Below are positions 24,218-32,341 of a DNA stretch of 35,860 nucleotides, in pieces. Within the stretch, counting starts at the first letter, position 1; every line of letters begins with the position of its first letter. Both the position numbers and the translations under genes were made by a program. Source of the DNA: Clostridia bacterium (GTDB lineage Bacteria; Bacillota; DTU025); the NCBI GenBank assembly GCA_034926675.1, contig JAYFQW010000036.1, positions 1 to 35,860 on the forward strand, given 5' to 3'. Under the pieces are notes generated by a model that was not told the origin of the DNA, searched no databases, and saw nothing but the letters and a program-made list of their open reading frames with translations.

Positions 24218-25822
24218 TCAGGCTACCAGCCGAATGGTTTCGTAACGGGTGGCCGCATACTGCCGGAATCCCCGCCCGAGTGCGTCGAAGTACGCAGGCT
24301 GGCCGGAATCATCAGAAACCAGATGCTTCTGGAGGAATCTCATTACCCGACCCAGAGCATCATCTGGATCGACCCAGAAATCTGGCAGCAGTCCCAATCC
24401 ATCTCTGTTTGTCATATCTTCGTAGCGGTTCAGAGCCACTGGCGCCACCATAGTCACCCCAGATATCGGCAGATGGCAGAGACCCACAGCACCAGCGGAT
24501 AGCAGGCCGCCAGTATTCCCACCGATAAACACCACATTGTCCATATAGCGAAGGCTGAGTATGAATGTTTCGGCCGCTGACGCAACAAATGAATCGATGA
24601 TAACCGCGACGAATGGTCCGCCGCTGGAGGCCACGCCCGCACCGTGATGTATACTGCTCCAGCCCGGGCGAGATTCATGGGCGTTCTGTCTGAGGAATGC
24701 AGCTGCATCTTTGGGCAACTGCGCTGCGGTGGGATAACGTTGAAGCAGATTATCGAGCAAAGCGATGGCGGTATCTGTTGTTAGGTTGGCAGTAACCTGC
24801 TGTGGTCTAGGCTGCTGGTAAGTGAGACGCCACAGCCAGGCCATAGCATACTGCGAACTACCTCCACAGTTCGAACGAATGTCTATGATTATCACGGGTT
24901 CATTGCGAAGACGGCCTGCATCATCAATGAATGCGTTCAGCGCCTCAATACTGGCGTCGGTTGGCTCGAAGCTCCTGCATTTCAGCAATGGCATGCCGCT
25001 CAGCATGCCTCGTTCATATGCAGGTCCCCGTTGCGCAACTGAGGCCATAGGGGTCAAACGAATTGAGTCAGAGAGTCCACTCTGGTACTCTAGTCCAATC
25101 GAGAATGCTGCACTGGCCTTCTCGCAGACAGTACCCAAGACGTACACGATGTCTCCATCCTCGTTGATAGAAGGCTTGAGGTAGCTGGACGGGTTATCGT
25201 TTTCGATTGATACTACTCTTCGGATTTCCCCGTTTTCTATCATGAAGAACCCGGCGGCGTCTCTCTGGAATTCGCGCTCTGGATTCCAGAACAACACATA
25301 GGAATTGCATAGCCTAGTTCGTCCTATGCTGAGGTGTCCATCCTGGATGAAATCCATATGGCCACAGACGAGAGCTTCGTACTCGTCAAGACTCAATCCG
25401 TCAGACCGTGTACCTAGCTCCTTCAGAATGCAATCCTTCGCGGTATCGAACGCCCCATCACCGCCGAAGAACTGGTAACCAGCGTACCCGTATTTTAGCA
25501 CCCGAAAGACATAGTCAATCTCCCGCATGGCGTCTTGGGGGCTGATTGCGGACGGCCCATCAGGGCGACTGACTGCCAGCTCCTCCAGTTCGTCTTGGTC
25601 TAGTTCGCATCTGAAGTCGCTGTATGGGAATAGCAGGTCAGAGAAGGCCACGGACATCGCCACATCGTACATCTGAGACGTATCGGGTCTGTTGGCCTCA
25701 ACAATGGCCCGCGCAGTTGGCCCAAGAACAAAACGCTCAGCCTGCGCCCGTGAATGGCTCGCGAGAACAGATGTGATGATCACGAAGACCCCCAGCGCCA
25801 AACAGACTCGATTAGCATTCAC
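24218..25822 (-). CDS. Secreted S41-family serine protease
   Basis: This 534-residue protein has a signal peptide (first about 27 residues, hydrophobic VCLALGVFVIITSVLA). It ends in a C-terminal-processing-protease type catalytic domain. DIRSNCGGSSQYA near residues 312-324 is the conserved strand-loop of S41, and VASAAETF contains the predicted nucleophile S415. GGNTGGLLSAG is the later oxyanion loop. I see no clear PDZ domain; the N-terminal 200 residues form a helical region like that of TSPc proteins. The GTG at 25822 is chosen over the longer frame because AGGGGAGGGG lies six bases before it. It follows the membrane-SPASM gene on the same strand after 204 bp. Base composition is visibly less GC-rich than that of the metabolic genes. 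Confidence 0.82.
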   Translation of the reverse strand: MNANRVCLALGVFVIITSVLASHSRAQAERFVLGPTARAIVEANRPDTSQMYDVAMSVAFSDLLFPYSDFRCELDQDELEELAVSRPDGPSAISPQDAMREIDYVFRVLKYGYAGYQFFGGDGAFDTAKDCILKELGTRSDGLSLDEYEALVCGHMDFIQDGHLSIGRTRLCNSYVLFWNPEREFQRDAAGFFMIENGEIRRVVSIENDNPSSYLKPSINEDGDIVYVLGTVCEKASAAFSIGLEYQSGLSDSIRLTPMASVAQRGPAYERGMLSGMPLLKCRSFEPTDASIEALNAFIDDAGRLRNEPVIIIDIRSNCGGSSQYAMAWLWRLTYQQPRPQQVTANLTTDTAIALLDNLLQRYPTAAQLPKDAAAFLRQNAHESRPGWSSIHHGAGVASSGGPFVAVIIDSFVASAAETFILSLRYMDNVVFIGGNTGGLLSAGAVGLCHLPISGVTMVAPVALNRYEDMTNRDGLGLLPDFWVDPDDALGRVMRFLQKHLVSDDSGQPAYFDALGRGFRQYAATRYETIRLVA

Positions 25823-26026
25823 TGCGACCCCTCCCCTGACCGCATTGCGCAATTTGGGATGGCAAGTGGATCCTTCGAACCGCTACGCACACCACAAGAA
25901 CTGTACAGACTGAACCACTATAGCGTTCGGCGAAACTGATGAGTGTCGATGCGCGTCTTCGGCGAAGAACGAAATCCCCGAACGCCTAGGCATAGACACT
26001 AGGCATCCCACCAAAGAGTTGCGTGC

Positions 26027-26776
26027 CTAGGTGCTCGTGCCGCCAGAGAGCATAGCTGCGTGACGGAGGTAATAATCTTTCAGTACTCTCTCCAGCGATA
26101 TCACGTCAGACGGGCAACATGGTCTCTGCCGAGCCATCCACCTCCGAGGACATCCTCCCAAACATGAGGAAAGCATGCTGCAATCGCGGCACTGCGTCTC
26201 CCTAAACGGGTCCAACTTCAGCCATCGTTGAAGCGAGGACGATATGGCTACTCCCCGGCAGTTGACGGAGCCTACCGCATAGTCGTCCAACCCTAGCGTC
26301 TCAAGGCACTTATGTAGGTAACCTTCACTTAGTCTGCCTGCTATGTCGTATCCTCGATAAGTGGGGCGCTGCTCTGTCTCCGACGCCTTTCTCGCGGCGC
26401 TATCCTTTTCGCACCTGACGGCGCTTACGTTCCATGCCTCAGAGAATGCACGGTCACGCTTGGTCACGTTCGCTTCCTCGCCCTCAACGCTTCCGTATAT
26501 GGCCTGTCGCCAGTTGTCCAGCCCTCCGAAGACAGCGAGGTTGACTACAAGGCTAAGTGCTTCAGCCACTAATGGCAACACAAGCACTTTCCATGCAGGC
26601 TTCAGTCCCAGCAAAGCGCCTGCCAGGCCGATGATTAACCCCGCTGCTAGTGCGCCGATGTATATTGGACTCCATCCTACCAAGACCAAACGCATCGGCC
26701 CATATACTACATGGTATATCGGGTAGTACAGAACTGCGAGAATGAGCACAAACACGATCTCTCTCCCTATGGCCAC
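26027..26776 (-). CDS. Membrane protein with C-terminal SPASM-like cysteine domain
   Basis: The first 85 residues form three hydrophobic segments (about 6-26, 34-58 and 62-85); a polar, charged region follows (95-148). The C-terminal 100 residues match a SPASM iron-sulfur domain: C157-x11-G169-x3-C173, then C196-x2-C199-x5-C205-x3-C209 and C220/C221, within EGYLHKCLETLG, CRDCSMLSSCLGGCP and SLERVLKDYYLRH. SPASM domains normally follow a radical SAM core, but no radical SAM CxxxCxxC motif is present here. The GTG start has GGAGGTGA six bases upstream. The gene is 41 bp after the NlpC/P60 toxin-like frame, in the position of an immunity gene. It may be an immunity gene fused by recombination to the tail of a peptide-maturase gene. 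Confidence 0.65.
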   Translation of the reverse strand: MAIGREIVFVLILAVLYYPIYHVVYGPMRLVLVGWSPIYIGALAAGLIIGLAGALLGLKPAWKVLVLPLVAEALSLVVNLAVFGGLDNWRQAIYGSVEGEEANVTKRDRAFSEAWNVSAVRCEKDSAARKASETEQRPTYRGYDIAGRLSEGYLHKCLETLGLDDYAVGSVNCRGVAISSSLQRWLKLDPFRETQCRDCSMLSSCLGGCPRRWMARQRPCCPSDVISLERVLKDYYLRHAAMLSGGTST

Positions 26777-26817
26777 CCCTCGTCACCTCCATTTGATGCT
26801 TCTCCGACTCAGCCGTC

Positions 26818-27228
26818 TCATGGCCTGAGGCGATATATGCACTCGAAGCTCAATCTGTAGTGTGCCGAACGGGCCGGATTGGAGAGGGCCGCTTCGATTA
26901 CCTGCCAGTTTGCGAGATACTCTCCCGGGTTCTTCGAGTCAACGCGGATCACCCTGCCCACCTCTTTTGCGCTTGATGCCCATACCCATTTGCCGTCGCC
27001 TACGTGAATTGCTGCATGATTGGGTTTTCCATCTCCATCCCAATCCAGGATAGCAACATCATCTGGTTTGTAGTCGCCAGTGACACGGACGAAGAAGGGG
27101 CTGTCGGCAATACTCACCGTGCTCAGCGACCCCGGAATCGGAATGCCTGCCCGGCGACCGGCTACTATCACCAACCTGGTGCAGTCGACACCGCCCCTTG
27201 ACCAAGGTATCAGCGAGACTACCGTGTT
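26818..27228 (-). pseudogene. NlpC/P60-like C-terminal domain, separated from RHS core by stops
   Basis: Read in the same frame as the RHS core gene upstream, this stretch encodes SLIPWSRGGVDCTRLVIVA, where the Cys (about residue 16) matches the NlpC/P60 catalytic cysteine motif. NHAAIHVGDGKWVWAS follows, with candidate catalytic histidines at about residues 71 and 75. Two in-frame stops, TAA (27264-27262) and TGA (27231-27229), lie between it and the RHS core, with VYGAGHPGTL between them; that piece resembles the start of an NlpC/P60 domain. No good start codon or ribosome site precedes the domain apart from TTG 27174, which would lose the catalytic Cys. It is most simply a dead cell-wall-hydrolase effector tail of an RHS protein. 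Confidence 0.7.
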
Positions 27229-27261
27229 TCACAGCGTGCCGGGATGCCCAGCGCCGTAAAC

Positions 27262-28398
27262 TTACCGAACTCCACTCTCTGCCATGTCAAGCGCCGCGTT
27301 CACGAATGCGCCCGTAACCTGGGATGCAAGTCTCTCCTGCTGACGCAGTTCCCTTTCCTCACGTAAGTCAGCGCCCATGGCCTCGCGCAATCCGTCATGA
27401 TCCACGTGCGCAATGGGATTCATGCTTACGTACGCATACCAGTTCAGCTCCTGCCGCACCGGGTCTCTGCTGATGAACCTCCCGACCCTAGGGTCGTAGT
27501 GCCTCGCCCCGAAGTAGTAGAGTTCCGTAGCGCCGTCCTCGGGCTTGCCGGTGAACCTGTGCGCCCCGGAAGCCATTGGGCCGGTCGACATAGCCAGCAA
27601 TCCGAACGGCTCGTACTCGAACCGAGCCACGACCTGGCCCGCAGAGTCGGTTATCGCTCTTATGGAGCCCACCATGTCGGTGTGCAGGAAGTAGGTCTGA
27701 GCAGGATCCGAGTTTTCCTGTACCATCTTGGCCAGGTATTTTCCGTTCAGGACGAGATAGCATGTGACAGTCCTGTCATACTCCGGCGCAGGCGGAGGCG
27801 GGGGAGGAGGCGGTTTCGGAGGGTTCGGAGGCAACGGAGTCGGCGGATCGCCTGGATCGGGTTCTGGAACCACTATCTCTCCTGGAGGGATGCCGGGTCC
27901 GCCCACGGCCATAGTCCCGACATCGCCACGCTGCGCCTGCTCCTGCCGGCGGGCCTTCCGAACCTCGTACACTATGTCGTTTCCGGAGTGCAAGGTCACG
28001 ACTGTCGTTTCGCCCTCGACCGCCTTCACCCTTCGGCCGAGCGCGTCGTACTGGTAATTCGCTGCAGTCGCTCCGCCCACCTTCGCCGCATTCATCAGGC
28101 GCTGGGCGCTGTACTCGTAGTTTATCGTCGCCGCCACGTCGGTCTTGGAGATCAGCTGCCCATATGGCCCCCAGGCGTAGGTTGCCGCTCCCCGGGTCCG
28201 CAGGTAGTTGCCAGGTAAGTAATGGCATTGCACGGCCCCGGAATCGGACCAGATCTCTGTCAGCCTGTTTCCTGCTCCGTCGTACTGGTGGGCGACAGTG
28301 GCTATTCCCGCGGGCTTCGGAACCTGGGCGGAAGTCAGCCTGCTGATCCAGTCGTATCCGTAGTTAAGTTGGAACGGCGAGCCCTCGTTAGCTCCGGA
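27262..28398 (-). pseudogene. RHS core C-terminal part, 5' truncated
   Basis: The frame is open from 28398 (TAG at 28401-28399) and has no natural start. It carries YD-repeat motifs (HQYDGAGNRLTEIW, YQYDALGRRVKAVEG), a long Pro-rich linker at about residues 176-205, and the conserved end of the RHS core: FLHTDMVGSIRAITDSAGQ, ARFEYEPFG, FTGKPEDGATELYYFGARHYDP, GRFISRDPVRQELNWYAYVS and the closing DHDGL. Downstream comes an EARL-rich helical segment and a TAA stop. The 5' side abuts a plus-strand transposase fragment, so the gene was cut there. The last 300 bp are nearly identical to the copies at 30.9-31.2 and 35.5-35.9 kb. Confidence 0.8.
27469..27777 (-). repeat. RHS core-end repeat, copy 1
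   Basis: This segment aligns without gaps to 35552-35860 (offset 8083) with only scattered substitutions, and to 30891-31186 (offset 3422) with more substitutions. It encodes the end of the RHS core in all three cases. Conservation of this block next to unrelated downstream sequence is what permits recombination between cassettes. Confidence 0.85.
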
Positions 28399-28401
28399 CT
28401 A

Positions 28402-28647
28402 GGAGAAAAGACTCGCAAAGTCCTGTACATCAACCCATCCTTGGAAACAGGACGACCACGAGGCCTGAAAGCTGCGATGGAAACGCGCAAAGTTGTCGAG
28501 AGGGTATTTGGAGATGCAAAGAAGTGGCACGGAATGGGCAGGGCGCGGTACCGAGGCCAGGCAAAAGTTGCGATACAGGTGATCATGACGATGATGGTTG
28601 TGAACGCCAAGAGGTTCGCGTGCGGAGCATGCCTTGCCGCAGGGTGA
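28402..28647 (+). pseudogene. C-terminal fragment of a DDE transposase (IS1182/IS5-like)
   Basis: About 80 residues in one frame end with METRKVVERVFGDAKKWHGM, then ARYRGQAKVAIQVIMTMMVV and NAKRF. This is the glutamate-containing C-terminus of DDE transposases of the IS1182/IS5 type (E in VVERVFGDAK). The upstream catalytic part is missing, replaced by the truncated RHS gene on the other strand. Its left junction at about 28400 coincides with the 5' break of that RHS gene, so the insertion or a later deletion made both ends. Confidence 0.65.
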
Positions 28648-28733
28648 AGTGCGCCCTCTGGACCCAAGTTCCCCCCAAGAACGAAGGGACATGGCAACAG
28701 ACCCGCTCTCGACCACAGGCAAACTGTCTGCTA

Positions 28734-29722
28734 TAGGTAAGCAACCCGGCAGTGAACAGTCTCCTGCTCCCATAGGCCTATTCAGCTGGTATAATGATCA
28801 ACAGCTGAATGGAGAGATTGCCGATGCCAATGCCAAGGATGCGAGTAACGAATACGAACGGACTCGAAATCGACGAGATTGCGAAGCTTGCGGCGCATGC
28901 TGAGACGTCATATACCCGTCAAACGCTCACCTCAGTAGTCATGACGCTTCAGGGTATTCCTGCGGAAACCATAGCCCGGACGCTTGGATGTTCCCGCGTC
29001 TCCGTCTGGAGGTACGTGAACCGGTGGAACGGACAAGACGTGGAGGCTGCAGCGGATCATAGAGGCGGCAGCCAGAGTTCGTTCACCGAGGAGATGCTTC
29101 AAGACATAGACGACGCGGTCAGGAATCGTAGCCCCAGGGATCATGGATACAGTAAGAACCGTTGGGATACCCGGGTTCTTCAAAAGTACGTCTTTGATGC
29201 CTACGGGAAGAAGCACTCATATGAGTGGATCCGGCAGATACTGCACAAGCTCGGCCATTCCCACAAGAGGAGCGCCAAGCGTCCCACAAGGGCTAACAAG
29301 GAGGCCCAGGAGTCCTTCAAAAAGGGGCTGCTGCGCTGCGGGAAGGCATGAAGTCGCAGCATGTAGGCCGGTTTGTCGACAAGTTGATGCGCATAAACCG
29401 CGATAGGGAAGTCTAGGTGATTCTGGACACCTACCGGCCCCATAGATCCATAGCGCCTGGGTACGAGAGCAAATACCAGGGCAGGCTTCATTTCATGTTT
29501 CTGCCTCCGTATTCTCCAGAGCTGAACCCGCAGGAGAATGTCTGGGCATGGCTCAAGGACTACTGCGCCCGAGACAGTGCGTATTCGGCTGACAAAGAAC
29601 TACCCCAGAGGATACGTAAGTTCTTCGTGTACGCCTACAACACACCGCGGAACGTGAGGAGGCGCGTGGATGCCGAGCCGAACTTCAAGACAGCATGATT
29701 TCACTTTGGGGTTGCCTACCTA
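28734..29722 (+). mobile_element. IS630-family element with internal deletion
   Basis: The ends are inverted repeats: TAGGTAAGCAACCCGG at the left (28734 onward) and TAGGTAGGCAACCCC as the reverse complement of the right end (29722 backward), with a further matching AGTGAA block a few bases inside each. Both are flanked by TA (28732-28733 and 29723-29724), the target duplication expected for IS630. The transposase inside is deleted in the middle. A TATAAT (28790-28795) lies shortly upstream of its start. Confidence 0.85.
28824..29698 (+). pseudogene. IS630 transposase, internal deletion
   Basis: The N-terminal part (28824-29340) has a helix-turn-helix region (SVVMTLQGIPAETIARTLGC, VSVWRYVNRW) and the SYEWIRQILHKLGHSHKR segment. 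The C-terminal part (about 29417-29698) has the IS630 signature LPPYSPELNPQENVWAWLKD with the final catalytic glutamate. The piece between, which should hold the first two catalytic aspartates (about 120-150 residues), is missing, and stops at 29349 and 29414 interrupt the joined frame. The start is set at ATG 28824, with GGAGAG upstream; ATG 28809 lacks one. The protein cannot catalyse transposition, though the intact ends could be moved by a related transposase. Confidence 0.85.
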
Positions 29723-29997
29723 TAGGCACGTCCATGGTAGGCACACGCGAATTACTATGACATGGCAGCCCTCATCCACCCAGCTAAACCCCAACGAATC
29801 AGGTCTTTTGGAGATCTCTGTCTGACATCCTTTACACCCTCCCGATTGACTCCATTCTAGCAACTGTTCTGGGTGTCCATCAAATAGGGGTAGAATCAAC
29901 ACGAGGTTACCGCGCGATGCGTTCGTCTCCTGAGGCATCGAACACCTCAGCAAGCGAGCTCAAGGAATACTCCACTCTCCAACTGGTGAGGCGGAGT

Positions 29998-30255
29998 TCA
30001 TCGAAATCTGAGTGTTCCACGCGCCAGAGATACTAGGGCGCCAATACCCGCTGCAATCCACAACACGCCAATGACGTAATTGAAGGGGCGCAATACCTCC
30101 GGGCCGAATATCATCTTGACGATTGACTGAAGCGAGAGCCGACTCCATTCGTCGGGTGGATCAGTGAAGACTCTCCAGCCCAGAATCGACCCGACGATAT
30201 GAAGCACACCTACTAGAATGCTCACGATGCCGAACAGCAATGCCAGCAATCTCAA
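29998..30255 (-). CDS. Small membrane protein, candidate immunity protein
   Basis: This is an 85-residue protein starting at TTG 30255, preceded by AAAGGAG. It has a first hydrophobic segment (about residues 2-24, LLALLFGIVSILVGVLHIVG) and a second one near the C-terminus (NYVIGVLWIAAGIGALVSLA), joined by a polar loop FTDPPDEWSRLS, so two membrane helices are predicted. I do not recognise a family. It begins 23 bp after the RHS toxin-like gene, on the same strand, in the position of an immunity gene. The longer open frame that extends upstream into the RHS gene is not supported by a ribosome site. Confidence 0.55.
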   Translation of the reverse strand: MRLLALLFGIVSILVGVLHIVGSILGWRVFTDPPDEWSRLSLQSIVKMIFGPEVLRPFNYVIGVLWIAAGIGALVSLARGTLRFR

Positions 30256-30278
30256 CTTATGCCAACTCCTTTTCGCGT

Positions 30279-31223
30279 CTAGAGGCTGCCAGCGAACGGG
30301 GGGGCGTGTTTCGGTATCGGGATCGTCAGGTTGATGGGCAGGCCATAGCCTAATCCCCCATGCAGTGCCAAGCCTGCCCATGAAGTCCCGCCACCTTCGT
30401 TCAAGTCCCACAGAGAACCAACGCTCATGTGCTTGTTTGCACCCACGGCTAACTCTACTCTAGGGTCCGCAACAGATAGCTTCCTGCTCAATTCCACATC
30501 TATGCTGACACCCCAAAGCTGTTGAGCCGACAGTGTCTTGCCGAAACCCCACTCGCCGGTGCTTGTATCTACCTGTGACGCGACTCCGTATGGCCAGATG
30601 GATACGCTGGCTCCCAGCTTCAACGACCATTTAGGAAACACCCTCGCTCGTTCTTCAGGATGTTCCTGCAACCAAGCGAAGAACTGAGTGTGAAAAGGAG
30701 CTTGATTGCGGGAGCCCCAGATGAACCCTGGATAGTCCTCCTGCGTTTCTACGATGAGCAGCTCTGCTTCGGACTGTATGACCCCTGAGCCTGTTCCAGG
30801 CTCTTCCCGTAATCCGTTAGGGTCATAGTACGCGAGAGGGCTAGAGCTACAATATGAGTACCAGTTTGACCCATAGTATATTGGGTCCCTGGATAGGAAT
30901 CTTCCGACGCCGGAGTCGTAGTGCCTCGCCCCGAAGTAGTAGAGTCCCGTAGCGCCGTCCTCGGGCTTGCCGGTGAACCCGGGCGCCCCTGCGGCCATAG
31001 GGCCGGTGGACATGGTAAGCAAGCCGAATGGTTCGTAGCCGAACCTTGCGACTACCTCGCCCGCGGAGTCCGTGATCGCTCTGATCGAGCCGACCATGTC
31101 GGCATGCAGGAAATACGTCTGGGACGGATTCGAGTCCTCCCGTACTATCTTGGCCAGGTATTTTCCGTTCAGTGCGAGATAGCATGGGCCGTACCATGTT
31201 CCGGTATAGGCCGCATCTCGCAC
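30279..31223 (-). CDS. Orphan RHS core end plus unknown C-terminal domain
   Basis: The first 135 residues repeat the end of the RHS core (FLHADMVGSIRAITDSAGE, ARFGYEPFG, PEDGATGLYYFGARHYDSG, GRFLSRDPIYYGSNWYSYCS, DPNGL). The following 180 residues are unrelated to the other cassettes. They start at VIQSEAELLIVETQEDYPGF and contain alternating strand segments (KLGASVSIWPYG, WGVSIDVELSRKLS, GLALHGGLGYGLPI) that look like an all-beta or barrel domain. I do not recognise it. A further RHS piece (VRVIESGAGAITLRSRDDIV) lies upstream in another frame (about 31290-31210), so the 5' side is frameshifted and truncated. Without a normal start it is probably a silent cassette awaiting recombination. A small membrane protein follows 23 bp downstream. 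Confidence 0.65.
   Translation of the reverse strand: MRDAAYTGTWYGPCYLALNGKYLAKIVREDSNPSQTYFLHADMVGSIRAITDSAGEVVARFGYEPFGLLTMSTGPMAAGAPGFTGKPEDGATGLYYFGARHYDSGVGRFLSRDPIYYGSNWYSYCSSSPLAYYDPNGLREEPGTGSGVIQSEAELLIVETQEDYPGFIWGSRNQAPFHTQFFAWLQEHPEERARVFPKWSLKLGASVSIWPYGVASQVDTSTGEWGFGKTLSAQQLWGVSIDVELSRKLSVADPRVELAVGANKHMSVGSLWDLNEGGGTSWAGLALHGGLGYGLPINLTIPIPKHAPPFAGSL
30891..31186 (-). repeat. RHS core-end repeat, copy 2
   Basis: This block aligns without gaps to 27469-27764 and to the right-hand copy at 35552-35847, but is the most diverged of the three. Similarity stops right after the AGATAGCATG block at its upstream side and after the DPxGL codons at its downstream side. Confidence 0.8.
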
Positions 31224-31348
31224 ACTATGTCATCTCTGGAGCGCAGGGTTATCGCGCCAGCGCCGCTTTCGATCACCCTAACCCTTCGGTAGAAAATGCC
31301 AACAAGGCATCGCCTTTTGGATCTCCCGGTCTGAAGCGGCAGCGTGGC

Positions 31349-32335
31349 CTAGTCTCGGTGTATCTCCTGGATTGCTTCCTGTGCGAGCCGCTTGTTGCGA
31401 GGGGCTTCGTGCGTCAGTTCAAGAACCTGCTCTAGCAGCGGTATAGCAGATTCAGCCCCCATTTCCCCAAGCGCCACTATGGCCTCCTGCCTGACGTCAA
31501 TGTCGCGGTCGAACACATATCCACATGCGAACGGCACGTCTTCGGTTGAGCCGATCATGCCAAGAGCCCTGATGCTAGCCGTCTGAACAAACCGGTCTGG
31601 GAACCGCTCCGCGATGCGCCTAAGCACTTCTCGGCTACGTTCTATCTTCATTGACCCCAGGCTGCGAATCACCGCGTGGAAGTGCATCTCCTCAAGAGGC
31701 CCCATTCCCGTTTCAGCCGCCGCCGCGAGTTTGGCCAGCTCTTCGTCGACTTCTTCAGGTTGCAGGGTGTGCTTCTGCATGGGCGATTGGGGTTGGCTCC
31801 AGAGCCTCAGCGCCTCCCTTATGGCCTCGCCTTTGGGCTTCCAGTACGGATCTTGAGACATCTCCTCCAGAACCCGGCGCGCCGGTTCGGTCTCAAGCAG
31901 CCCAATTGCCCATATCGCAAGATCCGACACTCGATGCCCCTTGGCTTCAACTTCCTGCACAAGAACGGGCAGCGCGTCATCTCCGTACAAGCGCATGCTG
32001 TACATGACATTCTGCCTGAACGCCTGATAGTACTCCGACCCATCCCAGAATTGCCGCCACCAATGGCCGTAGTAAAGCTGATCGACCATGTACCGCAGGC
32101 TCGACGGATCCAGTATCTTCTCTATGGCGTAAAGGGCGCGTTCCTTCGCGCTCCACTCCAAGTCGGACACGAGAACCAGGTGAATCCAGCCCAGGCATTC
32201 GATGCCCCTGTTCTCCCAATCTTCGATCCTTTTCTCCGCGGCAATCGATAGTACGTACCACGCAGGCAGTGATACACATGCCACAAGAAGCATCGCCAAG
32301 AGCGCCATGATTATGTGGGCAAATGAGATTCTCAT
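31349..32335 (-). CDS. Membrane-anchored HEAT-repeat protein, candidate immunity protein
   Basis: This is a 328-residue protein with one N-terminal membrane helix (residues 5-32, with VACVSLPAWYVLSIA) and then a series of about 30-residue helical hairpins. Examples are SWAKERALYAIEKIL-like helices, SDLAIWAIGLLETEPARRVL, TASIRALGMIGSTEDVPFA and DVRQEAIVALGEMGAESAIPLLEQVL, typical of HEAT/PBS-lyase repeats. No enzymatic residues are evident, so it probably binds another protein at the membrane. It starts 6 bp after the stop of the lytic-transglycosylase-like gene on the same strand, so the two form a unit. In the RHS array this is the immunity position. The ATG start has only a weak GGAG site. 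Confidence 0.75.
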   Translation of the reverse strand: MRISFAHIIMALLAMLLVACVSLPAWYVLSIAAEKRIEDWENRGIECLGWIHLVLVSDLEWSAKERALYAIEKILDPSSLRYMVDQLYYGHWWRQFWDGSEYYQAFRQNVMYSMRLYGDDALPVLVQEVEAKGHRVSDLAIWAIGLLETEPARRVLEEMSQDPYWKPKGEAIREALRLWSQPQSPMQKHTLQPEEVDEELAKLAAAAETGMGPLEEMHFHAVIRSLGSMKIERSREVLRRIAERFPDRFVQTASIRALGMIGSTEDVPFACGYVFDRDIDVRQEAIVALGEMGAESAIPLLEQVLELTHEAPRNKRLAQEAIQEIHRD

Positions 32336-32341
32336 GGGTTT

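Noticed and set aside
27397-28218. A 273-codon plus-strand open frame
   Set aside because: It is antisense to the RHS core gene, which carries strong YD and core-end motifs. The Arg-rich translation has no domain.
29720-29953. A 77-codon minus-strand open frame next to the IS630 end
   Set aside because: The frame runs over the IS630 boundary, has no ribosome site and no recognisable motif. It may be the tail of a disrupted gene but cannot be supported.
31676-32251. A 191-codon plus-strand open frame
   Set aside because: It is antisense to the HEAT-repeat gene, whose repeat pattern is clear, and has no motif of its own.
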